Positions 47,797-56,139 of a stretch of 64,000 nucleotides of DNA are shown here, piece by piece. Position 1 is the first letter of the stretch; every line of letters begins with the position of its first letter. Source of the stretch: a virus; the IMG/VR virus record IMGVR_UViG_3300026157_000001, positions 1-64,000 of that record. One strand, 5' to 3'. The notes under the pieces were generated by a model, which saw nothing but the letters and a program-made list of their open reading frames with translations, had not been told where the DNA came from and searched no databases. A program made the translations under genes and the position numbers.

Positions 47797-50280
47797 ATGG
47801 AGAAGAATAATATGGAAAAATGCATTTCCTATATCCAAGCGCCGATCACCAACAAGAAACCCTCAGCAGAAGTCTCGCTAGAGACAATACATACTGCTCT
47901 TACAACTAACGATAGTTATAAGAAGGCAACTGAGGAATACAGAGACATTTTAAAAGATCCTGAAAGCGGTGAACGCGCTGTACGTGTTGCAAAAGTCAAT
48001 AACTTTGACTATGTAACCATGAGCGGTACATTTACATATGTATCCAACAAGAATCTTAAAGAGCACAGCGGCTTTATATGTATTGACATAGACAAGCTGG
48101 AAGATGAGGAAACTGTGCATGAATTAAAAGAAAGGCTGAAAAATGACAAAGATGTCGATACAGCCCTTATATTCATAAGCCCAAGCGGTAATGGCATAAA
48201 ATGGACCGTACCAATAGACATAAACCACGACCAACCTGAGAAGTCTCACCTGAAATATTTCCGTGCTTTGCAGAACTATGTAAAGAATAGCTATGGCATT
48301 GAAATAGATGAAAGCTGTAAAGATGTAGCCAGAGCATGCTTTTTATGCTATGATGGAAACAGCTATATGAATAAAGATGCCCTCCCAATAGGCGAAGCCT
48401 TTATAGAAACCTGGGGTGAGCCCGAGGTTGTGTTTAACTCAGCTACCAATAGAGTACAAACTACCAATGAAACACCATGGGAAGAGTATAATGAAAGCGG
48501 AGATGTAGAAGAGCTGCTTAAAAACTATGGCTATACATTTGTGAAAAGTGAAGGAATGGGTAATAAATATCTAAGGCCCGGAAGCCCAACAAGTGAATAC
48601 TCATTAATCGTATTCCGTGATACGGGCATGGTGCATGTTCATAGCGACTCATGCCATAAGCTGGAAGTTGGTACACATACACCAGCTCGTATATTTTGTG
48701 ACCTGGAAGCAGGTGGCGATTGGAAGCATGCAGCTAAGCTTTTAAAGCAGAAAGGCTATGAAGGCACGGTTGATGAAAAGACGCTAAATATAATCTCCGG
48801 GTCATCCTTACCTTCCGAAGTCCCACAGTTTTGGGAAATCGCCCAGGTCAAGAAAAACGGGGAGAAAGGGTATCAATGCAAAATAAAAGATTACCAGTTC
48901 CATAAGTTCTGCTTTGACGCATTAAGTATCGGACTGGTAGAAGTACCTCATAACGATAAAGGGCACCAGCTTGTACAGTCTCATGATAAGATTATAGAGA
49001 AGATTAGAATAGAGAAGGTGTTTAGGATCGTAGTGAAATATCTTGAAGAGCATATAAAGCCTTATAATCAGGAAATGTTCGAAGTTGTTTATAACGCCTT
49101 TTACCAATACTGGCATAATCAAAACCTTAAAAAGGTTGAGAGTGCAATGACAGTGATCACTCCAAAGCTTCTAGAAGAAGTGCCGGACAAAGCGTATGTA
49201 TATTACCAAAATGGATTTTTAGAGATAACATCCAACGGCTATGAGTTTAAAAGCTATAAAGGCTTAGAGACCTATGTATGGCATGATCAGATTATTGAAA
49301 GAGACTGGTTAGGTAGAACATCTTATATAGAGTCAAACTGGGCTAACTTTATTTGGAAGATCTCCGGGCAGGACAAAGATCGCTTTGATCATATACGCCA
49401 CTCATACGGATACCTTATTCACGGCTTTAAAGACCGTGCAAATCCAAAAGCAGTCATCTTAGTTGATGAAGAGTTAAAAGAGGACCTGTCAAAAGCCTCC
49501 GGTGGTACAGGTAAATCTATTGCTGCATCAGCTATTGATGCTATGAAGCATACCTGCCTAATAGCAGGTAAAACATGGGACCCGTCTAAAACCTTTGCAT
49601 TTTCGCAAGTAAAGCCGGGCCACCAAATCATGTGGATAGATGATGCCAAATCTAACCTGAAGTTTGACTTCCTTTATAACGCAGTGACTCAGGACTTCGA
49701 GATAGAGTATAAAAATAAGAACAGGTTCAGCATACCGTTCGAAGAATCTCCTAAAGTGCTAATCTCAACAAACCACCCAATACGTGGTGACGACGCGTCC
49801 AGCGTCAGACGACAGCATGTCGTTGAGGTAGCTCCTTATTTCAGCAAAGACCATACAGCAAAAGATGAGTATGGTGAGCGCCTAGTAGAAGATACAGACT
49901 GGGATGAGAAGGATTGGCAGAAGTTTGATAACTTTATGATCGATTGTGTAGTTGACTATCTTAAGAACGGGCTGACCGAACTAGAGATAAACTATCGCTA
50001 TAAGCGAACAATTGATCAGATCACTCCCGAGCTGTTTGAGTGGATTGAAGAGCATATGGAGCTTGGTAAGTTTTATCCAACCTCAGATATCCTGCACGGC
50101 AAAAAGCCAAAGGCTGATATCACAGGATTCCGGATGCTTTACCCTGATATAAAGAAAGTGTCCCGATATATAGGAGCGGACCTAGAAGTCTTTTGTAACT
50201 TTAAAGGATACTATCTAAAGAAAGAGAGAAGAGACAAGCGCGGATATATAATCTGTGAAGAGAAACCTTCTGATGAGTAG
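47797..50280 (+). CDS. Primase-helicase: VirE/BT4734-like N-terminus and SF3-type ATPase
   Basis: 827 aa (a second ATG five codons in is possible). Residues ~8-130 match the VirE-N/BT4734 type: I-S-Y-I-Q-A-P-I-T-N-K-K-P, Y-R-D-I-L-K-D-P, S-G-F-I-C-I-D-I-D-K-L and I-S-P-S-G-N-G-I-K-W, the last pieces being the primase-like catalytic region. The C-terminal part is a superfamily 3/D5-like helicase: S-G-G-T-G-K-S (Walker A, ~570), Q-I-M-W-I-D-D-A (Walker B), V-L-I-S-T-N-H-P-I-R (sensor/motif C) and R-R-Q-H-V-V-E-V. It should prime and unwind for replication. The 400-nt AT-rich gap after it may hold the origin. Stop TAG. Confidence 0.8.
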   Translation: MEKNNMEKCISYIQAPITNKKPSAEVSLETIHTALTTNDSYKKATEEYRDILKDPESGERAVRVAKVNNFDYVTMSGTFTYVSNKNLKEHSGFICIDIDKLEDEETVHELKERLKNDKDVDTALIFISPSGNGIKWTVPIDINHDQPEKSHLKYFRALQNYVKNSYGIEIDESCKDVARACFLCYDGNSYMNKDALPIGEAFIETWGEPEVVFNSATNRVQTTNETPWEEYNESGDVEELLKNYGYTFVKSEGMGNKYLRPGSPTSEYSLIVFRDTGMVHVHSDSCHKLEVGTHTPARIFCDLEAGGDWKHAAKLLKQKGYEGTVDEKTLNIISGSSLPSEVPQFWEIAQVKKNGEKGYQCKIKDYQFHKFCFDALSIGLVEVPHNDKGHQLVQSHDKIIEKIRIEKVFRIVVKYLEEHIKPYNQEMFEVVYNAFYQYWHNQNLKKVESAMTVITPKLLEEVPDKAYVYYQNGFLEITSNGYEFKSYKGLETYVWHDQIIERDWLGRTSYIESNWANFIWKISGQDKDRFDHIRHSYGYLIHGFKDRANPKAVILVDEELKEDLSKASGGTGKSIAASAIDAMKHTCLIAGKTWDPSKTFAFSQVKPGHQIMWIDDAKSNLKFDFLYNAVTQDFEIEYKNKNRFSIPFEESPKVLISTNHPIRGDDASSVRRQHVVEVAPYFSKDHTAKDEYGERLVEDTDWDEKDWQKFDNFMIDCVVDYLKNGLTELEINYRYKRTIDQITPELFEWIEEHMELGKFYPTSDILHGKKPKADITGFRMLYPDIKKVSRYIGADLEVFCNFKGYYLKKERRDKRGYIICEEKPSDE

Positions 50281-50682
50281 AAACCTTGCCCGGAACAGAT
50301 TTTAAGTCTGCCATTTATTAAAAACCCCCAAAATCGGCCTCACAGCATATCTAGAGGCCGATTATAAACATTTTCCCAGCTAAACCTCAAAAAAAGCACT
50401 CATACTACAGTGTAGTAGTAGAATAATCGTTTGTGTTTAAACATAAATAGTATATAGGTTTATAAGTTGTAATATAGGTTTTTAACTGGTTAAGTGGTTT
50501 TAATAGTAGTAAGTATATAGTAGAGAGTAAGTTAGAGTTTCCAGATAAAGTTTTTTTATATGACAAGTATCCGGGTAAATAGCCCTTTTTAGACTTTATT
50601 ACCTTATTTTATTCTTTTTTATCCTTAAACTTCAGTACTACCTTTAACATTCAATTTTAACAAATGTAAAACTATGTAAATA
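50281..50682. other. AT-rich intergenic region after the primase-helicase, possible origin
   Basis: No gene seen. A perfect 10-bp hairpin AATCGGCCTC/GAGGCCGATT (50332-50364) is followed by ~300 nt of strongly AT-rich sequence with repeated TATATAGGTTT/AATATAGGTTT words (50449-50482) and AGTATATAG (50511). Hairpin plus AT-rich repeats beside a replicative helicase gene fit an origin. It also serves as the leader of the next gene cluster, with no GGTATAAGA element. Confidence 0.45.
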
Positions 50683-50940
50683 ATGAAAGACCATAATATT
50701 ATCTTTTTTCAAATAAAAGCTATGTTAGAACTAACACTTGAGTTTAGTTTGAGAGAAATTCCTAACCCACTTTCTAATAAAGTGCCTACTCAAATCTATG
50801 CAAGTAAGGGACGAGCAAGTTTTGCTAGAATAGAAGTATTAGACCCAAACCGCGTCCGTTATGGGTTCAACAACAGAGTAAATAAAAGGCTTCTTGAAGA
50901 ATATAAAGAGTATCTAAAAGAAATGGGATTTGAAAAATGA
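50683..50940 (+). CDS. Small unknown early protein (ATGA end)
   Basis: 85 aa, begins M-K-D-H-N-I-I-F-F-Q-I-K-A-M-L-E-L-T-L-E-F, ends G-F-E-K followed by TGA-TAA. The TGA is in an ATGA overlap with the next gene; if read as Trp the protein just gains one residue. An N-terminal helix with the pattern of hydrophobics and Glu recurs in the following small genes, which suggests a paralogous family. Function unknown. Confidence 0.55.
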   Translation: MKDHNIIFFQIKAMLELTLEFSLREIPNPLSNKVPTQIYASKGRASFARIEVLDPNRVRYGFNNRVNKRLLEEYKEYLKEMGFEK

Positions 50941-51158
50941 TAACAGCGTATATACAAGCACTTGAGAATTTAGTAGAACGTCGCCTCTCTGAAAATTTAA
51001 GGAAATCCCCGGAGTCATCTGTCAGGTCACCTTCGCTTTCCAGGCGAGTAGCTGTAAACCCTTTAATAATATCTCAAGGTCCGGCAATTACTGAGTCTCA
51101 CCGCAAATTTTTACAAGACCATGAAAAACTTTTAAGACAAATAGGAATATTACCATGA
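50937..51158 (+). CDS. Small unknown early protein (ATGA end)
   Basis: 73 aa, begins M-I-T-A-Y-I-Q-A-L-E-N-L-V-E-R-R and ends I-G-I-L-P, TGA; a Trp reading would add W-K-A-P and end at TAG. ATGA overlaps at both ends. Basic middle (S-L-S-R-R-V-A-V-N). No family recognised; the N-terminal helix resembles that of its neighbours. Confidence 0.55.
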   Translation: MITAYIQALENLVERRLSENLRKSPESSVRSPSLSRRVAVNPLIISQGPAITESHRKFLQDHEKLLRQIGILP

Positions 51159-51457
51159 AAAGCCCCGTAGATTTACATGTAGCCTTTATATTTTTAGAAA
51201 CTTATCTAGAGTATGCTTTAGCTGATGAGCTTGATCTGTTTTTTGAAAACCTGCAAGTGACAGACCTTGAAAGTTCTACAAGACAGCATAGAAAGGTATT
51301 TTCAGAGGTTATCATTCATATATCTGCTCCCCGTGCCATAGGGGACAATGAGCACTTTTATGAGATACCTAACTTTTTTACGTTTATAGCAGCTTTAAAG
51401 TCGGATCACAGAAATTACACAATCGCTAGCTTTTACAATAGAGATGGAACTGATTAA
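51155..51457 (+). CDS. Small unknown early protein
   Basis: 100 aa, begins M-K-S-P-V-D-L-H-V-A-F-I-F-L-E-T-Y-L-E-Y-A-L-A-D-E-L and ends Y-N-R-D-G-T-D, TAA. The N-terminal L-E-x-Y-L-E helix followed by D-L-F-F is shared in style with the genes at 50683, 51444 and 51897. Overlaps the next gene by 14 nt. No family recognised. Confidence 0.55.
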   Translation: MKSPVDLHVAFIFLETYLEYALADELDLFFENLQVTDLESSTRQHRKVFSEVIIHISAPRAIGDNEHFYEIPNFFTFIAALKSDHRNYTIASFYNRDGTD

Positions 51458-51842
51458 AATATTAATATGCCTGGAGATTTATACAGAGGACAGAGCTATA
51501 GACTTTAATACAGACTGCTGCTGGTCACGTCATTTCTATAAAAACCTAGACCCTCTGGACCCTAAAATCCACGCAGACCATGATTTTTATGGCTATATGA
51601 GAGGAGCAGCCTTAAAAGATATAAGGGGACCTATCAAGTCCTATGAACGCTACCTTGTTTTATCAGGACTTATTATCGAAAAGCTACCTATAAAAGACTA
51701 CCTAATAAAACTAGAATGCCTTATGGAAGATACGTTCGATGAAAGACGAAAAGTAGCAACTTTAAACTATAACAGAGTTAACTATGATCTGTATGATAAA
51801 TATGAAGATACCTATATAAGGAACTATGTCTACGGAGGATAA
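51444..51842 (+). CDS. Unknown early protein
   Basis: 132 aa, begins M-E-L-I-K-I-L-I-C-L-E-I-Y-T-E and ends N-Y-V-Y-G-G, TAA. Tyr- and Asp-rich (N-Y-N-R-V-N-Y-D-L-Y-D-K-Y-E-D-T-Y). N-terminal helix similar to its neighbours. No family recognised. Confidence 0.5.
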   Translation: MELIKILICLEIYTEDRAIDFNTDCCWSRHFYKNLDPLDPKIHADHDFYGYMRGAALKDIRGPIKSYERYLVLSGLIIEKLPIKDYLIKLECLMEDTFDERRKVATLNYNRVNYDLYDKYEDTYIRNYVYGG

Positions 51843-51900
51843 TCGACATTATAATACCTCTGAAATAAGATGGGCAATGGACGGACCCCCTCACCGATGA
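51826..51900 (+). CDS. Possible 24-aa linking peptide
   Basis: A short frame M-S-T-E-D-N-R-H-Y-N-T-S-E-I-R-W-A-M-D-G ending P-H-R, TGA. Its ATG lies inside the end of the 132-aa gene and its TGA forms an ATGA overlap with the ATG at 51897. A GGAG is nearby. It may only serve translational coupling; a Trp reading would end three codons on at TAG. Confidence 0.3.
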   Translation: MSTEDNRHYNTSEIRWAMDGPPHR

Positions 51901-52064
51901 GTAAAATAGAACTTAAACCTAAAATTATAATCTTTGAAATTTTTATAGACGAAGTCCTCTCAAATAATTATTATCTAGACTATACATTGCTGGATCACTA
52001 TTTCGAGAACGGCTTCTTACCTATGCCAAGAGTCAGGGCATTAGGCCTTGCTTTTAAACCTTAA
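51897..52064 (+). CDS. Small unknown early protein
   Basis: 55 aa from the ATG at 51897 (an in-frame ATG at 51870 is also possible), beginning M-S-K-I-E-L-K-P-K-I-I-I-F-E-I-F-I-D-E-V and ending A-F-K-P, TAA. It shares the hydrophobic/Glu N-terminal helix of the cluster. Function unknown. Confidence 0.45.
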   Translation: MSKIELKPKIIIFEIFIDEVLSNNYYLDYTLLDHYFENGFLPMPRVRALGLAFKP

Positions 52065-52084
52065 ATAAAATATATTTAATAGAT

Positions 52085-52447
52085 ATGAGACAGTTATCCC
52101 AATCACACCCACGACCCGACGATGCACTATATACAATCTTCTTGTCAGACAAATATGACATGAATGATGTAGCATTCTACCATCTGACGGCTAAACATCC
52201 ACAAGATCCAGACGGGATCGATGTCATCTTTCTGTTTAACAGAGATAAAAAGATGGTCGGTCTTCAGAGTGAGAAAAGCCCTTATATCGAGGAGCCGCCA
52301 AAACTGCAGCTTGTTGATATTGCCGGTAGTCCAAGCACATATAATTTGAGCTTGCCTAAGAGTTTTCCAGACTTTCCAGAGTACAGTAGCCTGGTCAAAG
52401 CTCTCCATCTAAATAACTTAGATGGCGACGACGACTCAGATGGGTAA
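52085..52447 (+). CDS. Unknown acidic early protein
   Basis: 120 aa, begins M-R-Q-L-S-Q-S-H-P-R-P and ends N-L-D-G-D-D-D-S-D-G, TAA. The acidic tail overlaps the start of the next gene by 8 nt. It has a F-L-F-N-R-D-K-K-M-V segment like the F-Y-N-R-D end of the 51155 gene. No family recognised. Confidence 0.5.
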   Translation: MRQLSQSHPRPDDALYTIFLSDKYDMNDVAFYHLTAKHPQDPDGIDVIFLFNRDKKMVGLQSEKSPYIEEPPKLQLVDIAGSPSTYNLSLPKSFPDFPEYSSLVKALHLNNLDGDDDSDG

Positions 52448-52670
52448 CGGTAAAAAGCTCCCCCTATCAAAAACACTGCATTCTTTATTCTACAGGGTAG
52501 AGTATAAATTGATCCCTTATACAAAAAGAGTCAACACGGCGGACCCGGAAGACATAGACATAGACCTTAAACATGACCACACTAAACCATGGGCCGCCCT
52601 ATGTGTAATAAGCGAAGGCCCCACCCTCGACCGTGACCACATACCAAAGGAGCTAAGATCATGGAACTAA
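52440..52670 (+). CDS. Small unknown early protein
   Basis: 76 aa from the ATG at 52440, beginning M-G-N-G-K-K-L-P-L-S-K and ending P-K-E-L-R-S-W-N, TAA. Overlaps both neighbours by a few bases. Basic N-terminus, acidic middle (A-D-P-E-D-I-D-I-D-L). No family recognised. Confidence 0.5.
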   Translation: MGNGKKLPLSKTLHSLFYRVEYKLIPYTKRVNTADPEDIDIDLKHDHTKPWAALCVISEGPTLDRDHIPKELRSWN

Positions 52671-52831
52671 GTGCTCTAGAGTATGACGTAACACTCCTTA
52701 ACCCGATGGAACACCCTACCACAGAACGCATAGATCATAGATATTCGTCATGGGCGGAATATATGGTAAATTGGAGCCGCAAAGTTACACCTACTTACAA
52801 GGCTAAAATAAGGAGGGCATTCTGTGTATAA
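52661..52831 (+). CDS. Small unknown early protein
   Basis: 56 aa, begins M-E-L-S-A-L-E-Y-D-V-T-L and ends K-I-R-R-A-F-C-V, TAA. It overlaps the previous gene by 10 nt and the next by 8 nt, continuing the chain of coupled genes; an AGGAGGG near its end serves the next gene. It uses TGG for Trp twice. No family recognised. Confidence 0.5.
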   Translation: MELSALEYDVTLLNPMEHPTTERIDHRYSSWAEYMVNWSRKVTPTYKAKIRRAFCV

Positions 52832-53465
52832 ACAAGCTGTTTTGCTGTCATCAAAGGGAAATCTTTATTATAGTACAAACTTTTATCATATGGCATTAAA
52901 GCCTAAGTTTAAGTTTAACCTTTCTATCTTCAGACAGTTTAGCCCTCCGGGCTTTAGTGTGGGCTCCCCTTTTATCTTTAATGATGACGGTACTTTACCT
53001 GACAGAGTGTCAGCAGACCTTAAAGAAGAAGGCAATGAAATCCTATACTTTACCGACCGTAGAGACTATAAAAACTTTTTAGCCAGAAACAGACTAACTC
53101 CACACCCTGCATTCTTAGACCGGAACTATCCAGGACGTATAGACCCTTATCTAGCCTGAATAGCCAGACCATATACAATGGTTGAGGATGCTAATAAAAC
53201 TCGGTGATATCTCGACTATCGAAAGATTCCTATCGTCTCGCACACCGACTTACAGAAAACATGGTTGACACACTTCTTTGATTCGCACATAGAGGCCCGC
53301 TTCTTAAGCCCTAACGGTGCCGACACAGATTATCAACCCTTACCATTCTTATATACACTTACGATCTCTAAGGCGTTTTTTATAGCCTTTTCTGGAAAAG
53401 TACCGATAAAGGCAGCATGGTCTTTTATGGACCAGAGCGAATTACTTGAGAATCTTTTGGTATAA
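52824..53465 (+). CDS. Unknown early protein with two TGA-encoded Trp
   Basis: 213 aa from GTG 52824 (AGGAGGG 7 nt upstream) to TAA 53465 when TGA at 53157-53159 (P-Y-L-A-W-I-A-R) and 53205-53207 (N-K-T-R-W-Y-L-D-Y) are read as Trp. All three pieces are in one frame with no TAA or TAG, and the sequence after the TGAs (K-I-P-I-V-S-H-T-D-L-Q-K-T-W-L-T) looks like normal protein. This is an early plus-strand gene, so the recoding is not confined to late genes. No family recognised. The stop lies in the next promoter (CTTTTGGTATAAG). Confidence 0.6.
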
Positions 53466-53475
53466 GAACTATACA
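53453..53475 (+). promoter_or_regulatory. Early promoter element (GGTATAAGA family)
   Basis: CTTTTGGTATAAGAACTATA; the TAA of the upstream gene is inside the element. It drives genes at 53509 and 54107. Confidence 0.75.
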
Positions 53476-53508
53476 TACATAACCTAAACCTTAAATATAA
53501 GGATAAAC

Positions 53509-54084
53509 GTGATAGAAACATCTGAGCAGCATATCATCAGTGAACAGTGTCATCGAGAAACTAAAGAAGAGTTTATCGGCTCTCCTTTATGGAAAGAAGA
53601 TGGCCCTGACGCAATAGGTTCAGTTATGACAATGAAGCGACAGCTTTACTCTAATAAGACAACTTATGGCCGGGGTAAGCTTATATCGCAATCATTAAAC
53701 TCAACACACCAGGAACTTGATTATTTTACCTTAAAAATACCTCAAGATTTCCCTCTACAAAACCTTGACCATATAGTCAAAGCTGTAGAGCAACTTCCGA
53801 GCATTACATTAGGTGTAGCAATTACTAACCCAAAGGATAGCCGAATAAGGGTGATTACCCACGACTATTCAGAAGAAGGCTATATGCACCTTATCTACTC
53901 AGCGTTGTTTGCGTGGTTAGAATTTAACAACCAAACAATCGAAGAGCTCTGTGAGAACAATGGATTAGACGAGCATATATTAGAGCTTGAGGACTTCTTA
54001 GAAGATCCTTTTGATTCAGATTCCTGGATAAGTTTTAATTTAGGTTTCGATTTAGAAACTATCTTCTCACCATCAGAAAACTAA
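53509..54084 (+). CDS. Unknown acidic early protein (GTG start)
   Basis: 191 aa, GTG start ~45 nt after the promoter, beginning M-I-E-T-S-E-Q-H-I-I-S and ending I-F-S-P-S-E-N, TAA. The C-terminal third is very acidic (L-E-D-F-L-E-D-P-F-D-S-D-S). Acidic tails like this are seen in DNA mimics and in host-enzyme inhibitors, but nothing specific supports this. No family recognised. Confidence 0.55.
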   Translation: MIETSEQHIISEQCHRETKEEFIGSPLWKEDGPDAIGSVMTMKRQLYSNKTTYGRGKLISQSLNSTHQELDYFTLKIPQDFPLQNLDHIVKAVEQLPSITLGVAITNPKDSRIRVITHDYSEEGYMHLIYSALFAWLEFNNQTIEELCENNGLDEHILELEDFLEDPFDSDSWISFNLGFDLETIFSPSEN

Positions 54085-54106
54085 GACAATTAACTAAAAG
54101 ACAATA

Positions 54107-55630
54107 ATGAAAAAAGACAACGACAACACCATATTCTCAACGGTCTCAGCTAAAACAACTATTCCTTTTTATCAAGGGATATTGGCTGATGCTTCACAAT
54201 ATGGACCGAAAACACCAAATTATAAAATGGTCCTAAAATGGGTTAATTTCCGTGACCATGCGATAAAGAACAGAAACCCTATACAAAAAGAGATAATGGA
54301 TCTCTCACTGTTCTTGAAGATAATAAAACCCCAGTTTTACTATCTGTGCAAGTTTTTTAATTTTGCACCAAACAGCGTAGACGCGGCTAGAAATCTTCAA
54401 CTTCGTTGGAGAAACGGTGGCGATAAAGAAATGCCGATAACCTTAAACACTATCGGTTGGTTTGGCCCCCTGACAAACCTGGTTAATAAGTTTGACCAGA
54501 CAACAGTCACGGATCAGTTCATCACTCCAAATGCTCTTCATAGTCATATGTTTAATCTTAATCAGCCTGACGGCGCTAAGCTTAAAAAGACTATGACAAT
54601 AAACATGCCCTATGTCAATAAAAAGAAGATAGAGTGTGTTAGACTGGATGTGAAGAATCTGCACCCGAACGAACGCAAGTTCTCGATTGATAAAGACCAT
54701 ACGACTGGAAAATACTTTTTCAGAGAGTGGGACCCTTATGCTGACTCTAAGCCAGAGAACTATTATGACATCATGTCAATGCGGGCATCAGCCCGGGGCA
54801 TTGTGAATTATGACTTGATGGTAGACATCAATAAAAAGCTCCCTTTAAAAGAGCGTCAGTTTGATAACCTCTTAGACTTAACAGGGCAACGCCACCTTAA
54901 AGATCTTCAGGATTCCAGAGGTTATGACGAAGTGCAAGCTTTTGAAGAGCTGCTAAAAAACAATCCTATGCTAGTCAGTTTTGCTGATGCATCCAGGAAA
55001 GACATCAAAGTAAGTGATCTTGCAGCGTCTGTAAGACGTAGAAGAGCTCAACAGGGCAAATATAAAATCTGCAACGAGCAAGGCTTTCCTACCACTGACA
55101 AGATGGTTAGCAGAGCTAGGGTCGGGCGATTCTTCTCCCGGTATACAGATAGTACAATATCTAGCAAGATACATAAAGGAAAACCTTTCTTTCAAGCTGG
55201 CAAGGTGTACTATGTATCCAAAAACAATGGTGATACCTCTGAGTGGCCACAAAAGGTCAGAGACTATAACTTTGACTTCGAAGAGTCACACAGATGCGCT
55301 GACAACGTAATGGAGTTACATTACGGTACGTCAATGAGTGATATGACTGCAGATATCTATAAATTAAGGATCATGCGTTTTGGAATAAACGAGATCTCCA
55401 GTATACTGCAAATTGCGCCGTCGGAAGTAGAAAGCCATGTTGAACTGGGACATAACATCCTGGAACAAAATCCTACTCCTCCTTCAAAGCAGAAAGCTAA
55501 AAGCGCTGATAAAGGGTCGGTTATCGACAGTAGCCTATTTAGTTTTGCAAAATTGCCTGAAATGCATGACTATGCATCAGACATTTTTGAATCCTATAAT
55601 AAGGCACCAATAGCGCCAGCTAAAGGCTAA
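54107..55630 (+). CDS. Unknown 507-aa early protein with HTH-like C-terminal segment
   Basis: Begins M-K-K-D-N-D-N-T-I-F-S and ends A-P-I-A-P-A-K-G, TAA. The N-terminal half is alpha/beta; a basic patch (S-V-R-R-R-R-A-Q-Q-G-K-Y) lies at ~312. Residues ~424-452, I-Y-K-L-R-I-M-R-F-G-I-N-E-I-S-S-I-L-Q-I, read like a helix-turn-helix of the sigma-region-4/ParB-like kind (R-x-x-G-x-x-x-x-E-I-A-x-x-L). It may be a DNA-binding regulator. Downstream gene of the promoter at 53453. Confidence 0.5.
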   Translation: MKKDNDNTIFSTVSAKTTIPFYQGILADASQYGPKTPNYKMVLKWVNFRDHAIKNRNPIQKEIMDLSLFLKIIKPQFYYLCKFFNFAPNSVDAARNLQLRWRNGGDKEMPITLNTIGWFGPLTNLVNKFDQTTVTDQFITPNALHSHMFNLNQPDGAKLKKTMTINMPYVNKKKIECVRLDVKNLHPNERKFSIDKDHTTGKYFFREWDPYADSKPENYYDIMSMRASARGIVNYDLMVDINKKLPLKERQFDNLLDLTGQRHLKDLQDSRGYDEVQAFEELLKNNPMLVSFADASRKDIKVSDLAASVRRRRAQQGKYKICNEQGFPTTDKMVSRARVGRFFSRYTDSTISSKIHKGKPFFQAGKVYYVSKNNGDTSEWPQKVRDYNFDFEESHRCADNVMELHYGTSMSDMTADIYKLRIMRFGINEISSILQIAPSEVESHVELGHNILEQNPTPPSKQKAKSADKGSVIDSSLFSFAKLPEMHDYASDIFESYNKAPIAPAKG

Positions 55631-55652
55631 AATTTGGTATAAGAGTGGTGTA
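55631..55652 (+). promoter_or_regulatory. Early promoter element (GGTATAAGA family)
   Basis: AATTTGGTATAAGAGTGGTG, 2 nt after the preceding stop. It drives the lipoprotein gene at 55691. The following bases TAAGAGCCACTCTTA form a small hairpin. Confidence 0.7.
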
Positions 55653-55690
55653 AGAGCCACTCTTATTAATATTAACCAAACCTAATCAGA

Positions 55691-56050
55691 ATGAAATATG
55701 CTTTACTAATTATACTAGTATGCTCGCTTTTTGCCTGTAAACAGAAAGAGACCCAACCTATGAGCAAAGAAGCTGAAATAGGTATGCACACCTTAAAAGA
55801 GTTAAACCTTGACTATGTTGCTATGGAATGTGTCCGGGATGTCGGCGCAGAACATTGTATTGGATACCTTGACGAAATAACACCCGTTAAAGCAACCGAA
55901 AGAGCAGTGGATAGGTTTTTAGCCGACCACGACCATTTTGAAAATATAGAAGGCCGGCTGTTTAATTACAGATTGGCAGGACAAGACTATACAGTCAACT
56001 TCTTAATCACATCCAACGAAGTGAGAATCATAGTTAAAGAGGCAGTATAA
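55691..56050 (+). CDS. Predicted lipoprotein
   Basis: 119 aa. Signal peptide M-K-Y-A-L-L-I-I-L-V-C-S-L-F with lipobox L-F-A-C at ~16, then K-Q-K-E-T-Q. The mature part is alpha/beta with a Cys pair (M-E-C-V-R-D, E-H-C-I-G-Y). Single-gene transcript between an early promoter and a terminator. Fourth lipoprotein of the window; envelope-targeted, function unknown. Confidence 0.65.
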   Translation: MKYALLIILVCSLFACKQKETQPMSKEAEIGMHTLKELNLDYVAMECVRDVGAEHCIGYLDEITPVKATERAVDRFLADHDHFENIEGRLFNYRLAGQDYTVNFLITSNEVRIIVKEAV

Positions 56051-56085
56051 CCCAAATCTCTGATTAGGGTTATTAGCGACAAAAT

Positions 56086-56117
56086 TGCAAGGCCCCTCCG
56101 GGGGCCTTTTTTATTTA
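56086..56117 (+). terminator. Rho-independent terminator
   Basis: AGGCCCC-TCC-GGGGGCCT stem followed by six T. Confidence 0.8.
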
Positions 56118-56139
56118 CTTTCAAAATCATAAAAAAACA

